Origin: Platanthera guangdongensis
Lineage: Eukaryota; Streptophyta; Magnoliopsida; Asparagales; Orchidaceae
Direction: 5' to 3'
Assembly (NCBI GenBank): GCA_039583875.1
Contig: CM077162.1
Location: 69,577,935 to 69,641,934, forward strand
Length of the DNA: 64,000 nucleotides
How positions within the stretch are numbered: the stretch's first letter is position 1; every line of letters starts with the position of its first letter. A program made the position numbers and the translations under genes. The notes under the pieces are model-generated. The model did not search any database. It was not told the origin of the DNA and saw only the letters and a list, made by a program, of their open reading frames with translations. Shown piece after piece: positions 46,463-54,313 of the stretch.

Positions 46463-46843
46463 TGTTAGAAAGTAGAGACAAGAAGCGAAAAGTAGAGAAC
46501 AAGCGAATAAACTTTTGAATAATTGAAATTTTATTATCCAAAAAAGGTATCTATTACAAAGGTATGCCCTCCTTTATATAGAATGGAGGAGAGATGAGAG
46601 AATACAAATAAGAGATGTGGGACTAAAATTTACAGGACAAGCGGACTATACAAAACAAACCGCACAAGCCGCGCGGTTAGACAGCAGGGCTAACCGCACG
46701 GCTACCACCAGAGAGGAAGAGAGACTGCCAGGGTAGACCGCCAGACCGCCCGGTCTCCAAGCCGACTGAGACAAACCGCCAGACCGCGCGGTCTTCAACC
46801 CGCCAAGACAAACCGCCAGACCGCCCGGTCACCAACTTTAACA
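46463..46843 (-). repeat. Left (3') LTR of C2
   Basis: TGTTAGAAAG to CTTTAACA. Minus-strand TATA box CTATATAAAGG near 46573. Palindrome AGACCGCGCGGTCT near 46781 plus several AGACCGCCCGGTCT near-palindromes. Confidence 0.96.
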
Positions 46844-46850
46844 CTCCCCC

Positions 46851-49800
46851 TCAAGCTGGAGCATATATATCGATCATGCCCAGCTTGTCACAGATGTGGA
46901 AAAAGGAAGCGGACACTGGCTTGGTGAAGACGTCTGCCAACTCGTTGTCGGACGTGACAAATGGAGTGCAAATCTGTTTCTTCAATATTTCTTCTCGAAT
47001 AAAATGACAGTCGACTTCTATGTGTTTTGTTCTCTCATGAAAGACCGGATTTTTGGAAATGTGTATCGCGGCCTTATTGTCACAGAACATAGGAAGAGGA
47101 TAGTTGTAAACCTCTCCTAAGTCAAGCATGAGAGCCCGCAACCACTTCAACTCACATGTAGTCGATGCCATGCTACGATATTCAGCCTCTGCACTAGACC
47201 TGGAAACGACAGACTGTTTCTTGCTCTTCCAACTCACAAGATTGCCTCCAACAAATGTGCAGAAACCTGAAGTCGATTTGCGGTCCCCTTTGTCATCCGC
47301 ATAGCTTGAATCAGAGTAAGCTTCAACCCCTAGGTGACCATTCTTCTGAAATAGGAGTCCTTTCCCTGGAGCAGCTTTAATATACTCTAATATCCTCAGA
47401 GCAGATTGTAGATGACACTCCCTCGGAGCTTGCATGAACTGGCTCACCTTGCCAACAGCATAGGAGATGTCGGGTCTGGTTACCGTGAGATATATGAGCT
47501 TGCCCACCAGACGCCGGTATCTCGTAAGATCAGAGAGAAGAGGTGAGTCATCTGTCAAAGTTTTGTCTTCTCCAGCAGCCATAGGACAACGTGCAGGTTT
47601 AGCACCAGTGAGTCCTGCATCCTTTAAAAGATCAAGAGCATACTTCCGTTGTGAAAGGACCATGGAGTTGGGCTTTCTAGAGATTTCAATCCCCAGAAAG
47701 TATTTCGGGGAGCCCATATCCTTTGTAACCAGATGTTGACGAAGGTGTTTCTTGGTCATCAGTATCCCATCCTGGTCATCGCCAGTAAGAAGAATGTCAT
47801 CAACATAAACCGCAAGAACAACAAGACCAGAGGCGGTTTTCCGAACAAACAAGGAGTGATCTGCTGAGCTTCGTGTAAAACCAATGGCCGCAACAATGCC
47901 ACTGAACTTGTCAAACCAGGCACGAGGACTCTGCTTGAGGCCATAGATAGCCTTCTTTAGCCGGCATACCCGTGTCTCCCCCTGAGCAACATACCCAGGA
48001 GGTTGCTCCATGTAAACAGCTTCCTGTAGATCTCCATAGAGGAAGGCATTCTTAACATCTAGCTGTGAGATGGGCCAATCCCTGTTGACAGCTACAGAGA
48101 GAAGAACCCGAATAGTGCTGAGGCGAGCCACGGGCGAGAAAGTGTCAAAGTAATCAACCCCATAAGTTTGGGTAAAACCCTTGGCAACCAGGCGAGCCTT
48201 ATAACGATCCACACTACCATCCGGGAGAAACTTCACCACGAAGACCCAGCGACAACCAACAACATCGGTGCCGAAAGGAGGCGGAACAAGGGTCCAGGTA
48301 CCCTGTTCAGTGAGAGTAGCAATCTCCTCATCCATGGCAACTTTCCAGTGAGGAATAGTAAGGGCCTCCTGGTAGGAACGGGGGGTGGTAGTGGCCGAGA
48401 TAGCCAGGGCAAAGGCTCGGCGAGCAGGGGTAAGGCGATCGTAGGAAACAACCGCAGCAAGAGGATGGTGGGTACAAGCCCGAACCCCTTTGCGAAGAGC
48501 AATCGGGAGATCCAGGTCAGCAGGAGCCTCAGTTTCCGGAGTATCCGTGGTGGAGAGAGCTGGCCCGGGATTAGAGAGAGATGGCAGCGGAGTGGAGGGA
48601 GAAAGCGGAGTAGAGGGTGGAGATGAGGAGGATGGGGAAGGCGGTGGAGTGGGTGGAGAGGGCGGAACCTCAGTGGGAGCAGAGGGAAGGGATGGGTTGG
48701 TATGAGAAGGAGGAGCAGGAGGAGGAGAAGAGGAAGCGGGAGAGAAGTAAGATGCATTGGCAAAGAAGGTGACATCCGGGGAGACAAATTGCTTGCGGGT
48801 AACAGGGTCAAAGCAACAATAGCCTTTTTGAGTGGGAGAGTAGCCCAGAAAGACACATTTGGTGGCACGGGGTGAGAGTTTATCACGAGTGGCAGCGGGA
48901 GAGTGCACAAAAGCGGTGCACCCAAAGATGTGTAGAGGAAGAGGAAAGGGATCCTTGTCCGGATAAAGAATGGAGAAGGGGGTAGCACCGTGGAGAACGG
49001 TGGAGGGAAGGAGATTGATGAGATAGCAGGAGAGAAGGACAGCATAGCCCCAATAGGAGTGAGGAACATGCATTTGATTCATCATAGTGCGAGCGACATC
49101 AAGGAGGTGACGGTTTTTGCGTTCCGCCACCCCATTTTGTTGGGAAGTGTAGACACAGCTGGTTTGACGAATAACACCATGGTGAGTGCAAAAGGAGGAG
49201 AAGTCGTGGCTAAGATACTCCTTAGCATTGTCAGAACGAAGGATTTTAATAGACGTAGCAAACTGAGTTTTAACCATCGAATAAAAGGAGGTCCAAACAG
49301 AGAACAACTCGGAGCGATCTTTAAGAAGATAGACCCACGTAGACCGAGAGAAATCATCAATGAAGGTGACAAAATAGGAACTGCCCCGACCGATGGTGAG
49401 GGTAGGAGCGGGACCCCATATGTCAGAGTGAACGAGGTCGAACGGTTGGGAAGAGCCCCGACTTTGCGTTGGTGGGAAGGAGGAGCGGTGATGTTTGCCA
49501 AGTTGACATGCATCACAGTTTAGAGGAGGATGATGAGGAGGGAGGTGCGGCAGGAGCTGACGTAGAATGCGGGGAGGAGCATGTCCAAGGCGAAGATGCC
49601 ATTGGAGAAGATCTGTAGAGGAGGAGGAGAAGACGGATAGAGCAGAAACGTTGTCGAGGAAGTAGAGGCCACCACTCTCAGTCCCGGTAGCAATCGTCCG
49701 TTGGGAGTCCGGATCCTGAAAAACACAAGAGGTAGGGGTGAATGTGACAGAACACCGTAGTTGCTTGCATAAAGAAGTAACCGATAATAAATTGCACGGA

Positions 49801-50063
49801 AACTTGGGCACATAGAGGGTATCAGCCAAGCAGAGAGATGGAGTGACTTGAACCATGCCCGTCCCATGGACCGGGGAGGGAGATCCATCAGCGACAATGA
49901 CCGGGGGCAACTGAGCCTGTGTGTCAAGTAGAGAGAAACATTGAGAGTTGCCGGTCATATGACTTGTTGCACCAGAGTCGATGAGCCATCCTCCGCGAGT
50001 CACAACATGAGCACTACCAGAAGAGATGACCACGGAGGCGGACAGGCTGGAGGAGAAAGCCAT
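46851..50063 (-). CDS. pol: C2 Pol polyprotein without gag
   Basis: 1070 residues, uninterrupted, from ATG at 50063 to a TGA inside the purine tract. Protease active site WLIDSGATSHMTG (Asp29). Pre-integrase zinc region HLRLGHAPPR and NCDACQLGKHHRSS (about 156-195). Integrase triad Asp214 (VHSDIWG), Asp278 (LRSDNAKEY), Glu314 (GVAERKN), giving exactly D-D-35-E. A Pro/Ser-rich linker lies at 440-505. RT (about 585-830) has QLDVKNAFLYGDL and VYVDDILLTG (YVDD 753-756). RNase H has AYSDSSYADD (Asp918), AEAEY and FCDNKAA (Asp995). The protein starts only ~26 residues before protease, where relatives have the whole capsid and zinc knuckle, so this is a heritable gag deletion. Probably catalytically competent; assembly would depend on gag supplied in trans. 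Confidence 0.95.
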   Translation of the reverse strand: MAFSSSLSASVVISSGSAHVVTRGGWLIDSGATSHMTGNSQCFSLLDTQAQLPPVIVADGSPSPVHGTGMVQVTPSLCLADTLYVPKFPCNLLSVTSLCKQLRCSVTFTPTSCVFQDPDSQRTIATGTESGGLYFLDNVSALSVFSSSSTDLLQWHLRLGHAPPRILRQLLPHLPPHHPPLNCDACQLGKHHRSSFPPTQSRGSSQPFDLVHSDIWGPAPTLTIGRGSSYFVTFIDDFSRSTWVYLLKDRSELFSVWTSFYSMVKTQFATSIKILRSDNAKEYLSHDFSSFCTHHGVIRQTSCVYTSQQNGVAERKNRHLLDVARTMMNQMHVPHSYWGYAVLLSCYLINLLPSTVLHGATPFSILYPDKDPFPLPLHIFGCTAFVHSPAATRDKLSPRATKCVFLGYSPTQKGYCCFDPVTRKQFVSPDVTFFANASYFSPASSSPPPAPPSHTNPSLPSAPTEVPPSPPTPPPSPSSSSPPSTPLSPSTPLPSLSNPGPALSTTDTPETEAPADLDLPIALRKGVRACTHHPLAAVVSYDRLTPARRAFALAISATTTPRSYQEALTIPHWKVAMDEEIATLTEQGTWTLVPPPFGTDVVGCRWVFVVKFLPDGSVDRYKARLVAKGFTQTYGVDYFDTFSPVARLSTIRVLLSVAVNRDWPISQLDVKNAFLYGDLQEAVYMEQPPGYVAQGETRVCRLKKAIYGLKQSPRAWFDKFSGIVAAIGFTRSSADHSLFVRKTASGLVVLAVYVDDILLTGDDQDGILMTKKHLRQHLVTKDMGSPKYFLGIEISRKPNSMVLSQRKYALDLLKDAGLTGAKPARCPMAAGEDKTLTDDSPLLSDLTRYRRLVGKLIYLTVTRPDISYAVGKVSQFMQAPRECHLQSALRILEYIKAAPGKGLLFQKNGHLGVEAYSDSSYADDKGDRKSTSGFCTFVGGNLVSWKSKKQSVVSRSSAEAEYRSMASTTCELKWLRALMLDLGEVYNYPLPMFCDNKAAIHISKNPVFHERTKHIEVDCHFIREEILKKQICTPFVTSDNELADVFTKPVSASFFHICDKLGMIDIYAPA

Positions 50064-50766
50064 GGAAGCAAGAGAGTAGCAAACCGCGACGAGAAGAACA
50101 AGCCGCGAGAAGAGAATAGAGCACCAAGCCGGGCGACCAGAAAATAGGTCGGGCGGCTAGAAAGGCCGCTTCCAAGAAGCCGAGCAAAGCAGAGGGGAAG
50201 AAGTCGCACGACCTGAAAAAGTCGGGCGAACAGAGGAGAACAAGTCGCACGGCCAAAGATGAGGCCGAGGCGACTAGCAAGCAGGAGCGGGTAGAAGGCA
50301 ACAAGAAGAAAGCGGCGAAAAAGCAGGCAAAGGTCCAGCGGGGAAGAGGTCGCGCGGACTGAGAAGACCGAGCGAACAGAAGAGAAGAGAAGAGCAGGTG
50401 ACCGCGACCAAGATGCGGGTGAAAAAGGAACAACCCGCACGGTCAGGCAGATCACAGCAGCAAGCCGCGAGTATAGAGACAAGACACGCGGACAGAGACA
50501 TACCGCAACGACTAGGAAGTCGGAGAGGCAAGAAAGAACAAGGAGCGCGGCGACAACGAAACAGGTCGCGGTGACAAAGAGTAGTAGGAGAAGAGAACCA
50601 AGAAGAAGCAAGCCGCGCGAACTGGGCGGCGGACAGAAACAAGCCGCGCGGATAGAAATAAGCCGCGCGGATAGAAGAGAGGGCAAGCCGCGAACCAAGT
50701 CGCAGAACGCGGAAAACAGGTCGCGAACAACAGAGGGCGCACAGAATCAGGAGGAAATGACCGTGT
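50064..50766 (-). other. C2 untranslated leader, CGCGRCTTG repeats, no gag
   Basis: More than ten plus-strand CAAGCCGCG/CAAGTCGCG-type motifs. The frame spanning 50000-50698 (minus) is Leu/Ser/Arg-rich, overlaps the pol start and has no capsid or zinc-knuckle motif, so I treat it as a composition artefact. Confidence 0.8.
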
Positions 50767-50778
50767 CCTCTGATACCA
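50767..50778 (-). promoter_or_regulatory. Primer-binding site of C2
   Basis: Minus-strand TGGTATCAGAGG abutting the LTR terminus at 50779. Confidence 0.94.
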
Positions 50779-51159
50779 TGTTAGAAAGTAGAGACAAGAA
50801 GCGAAAAGTAGAGAACAAGCGAATAAACTTTTGAATAATTGAAATTTTATTATCCAAAAAAGGTATCTATTACAAAGGTATGCCCTCTTTTATATAGAAT
50901 GGAGGAGAGATGAGAGAATACAAATAAGAGATGTGGGACTAAAATTTACAGGACAAGCGGACTATACAAAACAAACCGCACAAGCCGCGCGGTTAGACAG
51001 CAGGGCTAACCGCACGGCTACCACCAGAGAGGAAGAGAGACTGCCAGGGTAGACCGCCAGACCGCCCGGTCTCCAAGCCGACTGAGACAAACCGCCAGAC
51101 CGCGCGGTCTTCAACCCGCCAAGACAAACCGCCAGACCACCCGGTCACCAACTTCAACA
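50779..51159 (-). repeat. Right (5') LTR of C2
   Basis: TGTTAGAAAG to CTTCAACA. It differs from the left LTR at one position near the TATA box (CCCTCT for CCCTCC) and two near the U3 end (CCACCC for CCGCCC, and TTC for TTT). Confidence 0.96.
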
Positions 51160-51920
51160 ACAAGTCAGTGGCCCAAATTTCAGCCTCTGTTGAGGTGATT
51201 TGGTCACTCAAAATCAAAAGTGCACTTTTTGACCAAACTACCCTTATTATGGTAAAATTAGGGTTGGGTCAATACCTATTCAAAACACATCCAAAATAGG
51301 TGAAACTTTATACAGATGCATAACATGAGCCCAGGGACCACTCAACAAAATTTGGGAGGGTTTGGAGGTCATTTGACTACTTAATTTAATTACCCTAGCT
51401 TTATTAAATAAAGTCAAAAACGTTAGGAAACTTGTGTCCCAAAATTCTGAGTTTTGGGCAGGACCTAGGTATAGCTAGGTTAGGCTCCCTGCCCAAATTG
51501 CAACTGATTTGGGCTAGGGATGAAGTGTGGGCACTCAATTTAATGATTGCCTAGCCCTAAGGGTATGTCCCACCAAAATGGGTGCCCTGGTCAGACCATG
51601 CACCCAAATGGGTTCAAACAAATTTTAAAATCACATAGACGTAGAGGGCTACAACTTTTGTGTTGAACGTTTTTCCACCAGAAGAACCTAAGTATTTTTA
51701 AAAATTAAAACCTTTTAATGTATAATGTGTGACAGAAGTGAAATAATCCAGAAATAATTTCCTATAGTTTATTCCCTGATGCAGCACGAATCTTGGCGCA
51801 GGGATTAACGGCATCCAGTCATCTTCTCCATTCAGCCAACGATCCCGATTGATCCCGCCTGGAGCAACTTCCAAACGCCACCGCCGGCGATCCGGCCGCC
51901 TCCCCGGCCGGCCACCGCCA

Positions 51921-51944
51921 CCACCACCTCCGTTGAGGTGGTGG
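51921..51944. repeat. Perfect 10-bp hairpin in F1 LTR
   Basis: CCACCACCTC-CGTT-GAGGTGGTGG. The inverted copy F2 has the same stem with a different loop (AATG) at 55451-55474. Confidence 0.9.
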
Positions 51945-52382
51945 CCGTCGCCAGGCGGCGGCTTGGCCGCCGGAGGGCCGTTTTCCGGCGATCCCGAGAG
52001 GAGGATTTCCATGGAAAAACCATGAAATTTCGAAATGGATTCGGGCTCAATTGAGCCCGAACCTGGAACCTAGTGATTGCTAAGAACTATCCATGAGAGA
52101 AGGGGTGGAGGAGGACCTTCCTGGCGGCCTGAATACGGGAAGAGCGGCGGGATGCCATTGACGACGGCAGCGGCGCTCGGCTTCTGCAACAGTACAGTGG
52201 GGTGGCTCGTCTCCTCCAGGTAAACGCTCGAAAATATTCCCCTTGGCCCACTGATGGTGTTTAAATGGCAATTGGGGAAGGGGGTGGCTGGTTCTTCAAT
52301 GGCCATCAACACCATTAATGGTGTGGCTCGGGTAGAGTGGAGGGGGGCTGAATCCACCCCTTGGTGGCCGGGAAATGGCTGG

Positions 52383-52413
52383 AATCAACTCCTCTTCCAT
52401 AGAGGAGTTGATT
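52383..52413. repeat. 13-bp hairpin in F1 LTR
   Basis: AATCAACTCCTCT, five-base loop TCCAT, AGAGGAGTTGATT. A perfect inverted repeat. Confidence 0.9.
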
Positions 52414-52529
52414 GCAACCATAAATGGTGGCTGTTAGCCTCCCTTGGCCGGCCTTCCACTCTCCCCTTCCTCTTCCTCATCTTCTCTCTCCTCCATTATC
52501 ATGGAGGGGAGCTCCTTTCTCTCTCCTAG

Positions 52530-53190
52530 TCACCTCTGGTTGACTGGTCAACCTCACAAGCTAAATGCATCCCACTTGGTTATGATGGTCATGGAAATGG
52601 GGTTAGCCTAAGGAGGAAGTGGCTTGGCTTGGGTTAGCCCTTTTTGGGCTAGGTTGACTTGACCTAAATGAGGGTTGACCTGGGCTAATTTGACCATCTG
52701 GGTTGACCCCATTGGGTTTTTAGTGGCCCATTGGACTCCCTTAGGGTCTAGGATTACTTGAATAGGGTTGGTTGGGCATCTTGGTGGTCACATGTCCCTT
52801 GGCAAGGGCACTTTGACCATTTAGGGCTAGAGTTGACTTGGGTCAACATGACCAATTGGGTTGACCCCTATGGGTCCTTGGTGACCTATTGGCTTCCCTT
52901 AAGGCCTAGGTAGGGTTATGTAGGGTTACCCTGCACTTTGGAGGTCACCTACCCTTAGTAAGGGTACTTTGACCAGATTAGGAGCTTGAGTTGACTTGGG
53001 TCAACCTGGCCTCTAGGGCTAGCCCCAATGTGTCCTTAGTGACCTATTAACCTCTCTTTAGTGTTAGGAGGGCATAGGGGGGGTCCTCTAGGATAGAAGC
53101 AGGTCAATTGACCCTAAGTAGGCTAGTTTGACCCATTTAGGGCTAGTGTTGACCTTGGTCAACTGAGCCTCTTTGGTCGACCCTAATGGG
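52530..53190. promoter_or_regulatory. Dense TTGAC(C/T) (W-box-like) cluster in F1 LTR
   Basis: GGTTGACC, GTTGACTTG and GGTCAAC occur about 20 times on both strands in ~660 bp, many as facing pairs such as GTTGACTTGGGTCAAC near 52832 and 52990. TTGAC(C/T) is the core bound by WRKY factors. Whether it is used is inference. Confidence 0.6.
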
Positions 53191-53430
53191 TCCTTATGGC
53201 TCTAATGGGCCTCCCAAGGTATTAGGAATGTTGTGGTAGAGTTTTGGGGTTAGGGTGTAGCCCATGGTCATCCTAAACCATTGCCCAGAGTTCTACTATT
53301 TGCAGACCATGATGATTTTCCACATTTTGTCCCCTATCTCTTGGCCCATATCTGGCTTCCTAGGGTTTTGTCATGACCTAGTCATGGCCAAAACCACTCT
53401 TAGGGGTCTTTTTGGAAATGGGATGTTATA

Positions 53431-54313
53431 ATTTGGCATTGAGTAAAGGACCCTTACTCAAAGCCTATACTACTGATGCTCGATTTTGGCTAATTCAACA
53501 TGTGCTGATGTCAGCAAAATTGACAAATTCAACTATATTGAAAATATGAGCGACAACTACACAGTACACGATAAAAGGCACCACTGGCCTACTATATGAT
53601 AGATAGGCGTTAAAGCAAGACACAGCTGGATGTTGTAGGTGGGACCCACTAATCTCTAAGAGCTGTTGATTAGCGGACTACAAAAGGAGGAGATGGGTCA
53701 AGACACAAGATAACTTTTAGGGCATCATCTATTTCCAAAGTTAGCAGCCGACTTCATCTTCTTTGTCATTGTTGCACGTAAAAAGCTTGAAGCTCTCCTG
53801 CAAGAAAAAGTTCAAATAGCTGTGTCGTCTCCATCTAGCATAGTAGGATCAGAAATTGTTCTAAAGAAAGAAGAACCTCCATCTTTTGGCAGGTTCAGTT
53901 AGCTGCTTGAAGACTCAAGATCAACAAATCTTTAGCCTTCTACAACAAGTTCAAAAGTAAGCTTCTGAGTTCCTACAACAATGTTTCTTTCTACTGTGAG
54001 GAGAGATAGACCAGAAATTTCTAAGCTCTAGTTGTTGACACAGAGAAATTCCTCTGTGTCAAAGTTAATTAAATTATTTCTTGTCGTAGGATCCTTTTGG
54101 ATCTGAGTTGTAGAGCCTTGGGCCTGAGGTAGGTAATGTTGCCTAAGTTGTAGGAGAGTGAATCTCTCTGAGTTGTAGGAGCAAGTTTGCTCTAATGTAG
54201 GGCTATCCTCCATAGCCTGAGTGGTAGGGCTTATTTGCCTAAAGTAGGTGATACTTGTATCACTGAGTGTAGGCCTTTGTGGCTGAGGTGTATGTCTTGT
54301 AGGAGACTGGGAG
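53431..54313 (+). mobile_element. Sirevirus-like LTR fragment (B2), no long palindrome array
   Basis: The right part (54080-54310) has GTAGGATCCTTTTGGATCTGAG and CTGAGTTGTAGG repeats like the transcribed portion of family A LTRs. Upstream is diverged sequence with a TATA-less ACTACAAAAGG near 53679. It is bordered by F1 on the left and F2 on the right, so both ends are lost. Confidence 0.65.

Larger units (their letters stand above)
46463..51159 (-). mobile_element. Copia element C2, young, structurally intact, gag-less
   Basis: LTRs 46463-46843 and 50779-51159 (381 bp each) differ at three positions by eye. Primer site, purine tract (minus-strand CTTGAGGGGGAG) and a single 1070-codon pol are all present, and the target duplication is perfect. 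There is no gag: the ~715-bp interval from primer site to pol is a repeat-rich leader. To be copied it would need capsid protein from a related element. Four features set it apart from every other element here: no stops, near-identical LTRs, perfect target duplication and nothing nested in it. Confidence 0.96.
46458..51164. repeat. Target-site duplication ACAAG flanking C2
   Basis: ACAAG at 46458-46462 and 51160-51164, directly outside the two LTRs. A perfect 5-bp duplication. Confidence 0.95.
43458..53430 (-). mobile_element. 5' LTR of gypsy F1, ~5.3 kb, split by copia C2
   Basis: The plus strand begins TGTAAGACCCCC next to the primer site and ends GGGATGTTATA at 53430 (inverted-type Tekay termini, with CA changed to TA). 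The LTR halves are 43458-46462 and 51165-53430. It is homologous in the same direction to 58037-61216 and in reverse to 54314-57850. No coding region is recognised in it; open frames at 44613-44883 or 52254-52529 have no domain. A C11T8 run lies at 43466-43484. Confidence 0.85.

Noticed and set aside
48168..49523. Plus-strand frames opposite C2 pol (for example 48168-48626 and 48990-49523)
   Set aside because: Antisense shadows of the intact pol.
50000..50742. Long minus-strand frames in the C2 leader as a missing gag
   Set aside because: Leu/Ser/Arg-rich composition from the CGCGRCTTG repeats, no capsid or zinc-knuckle motif, several frames open at once and overlapping the pol start.
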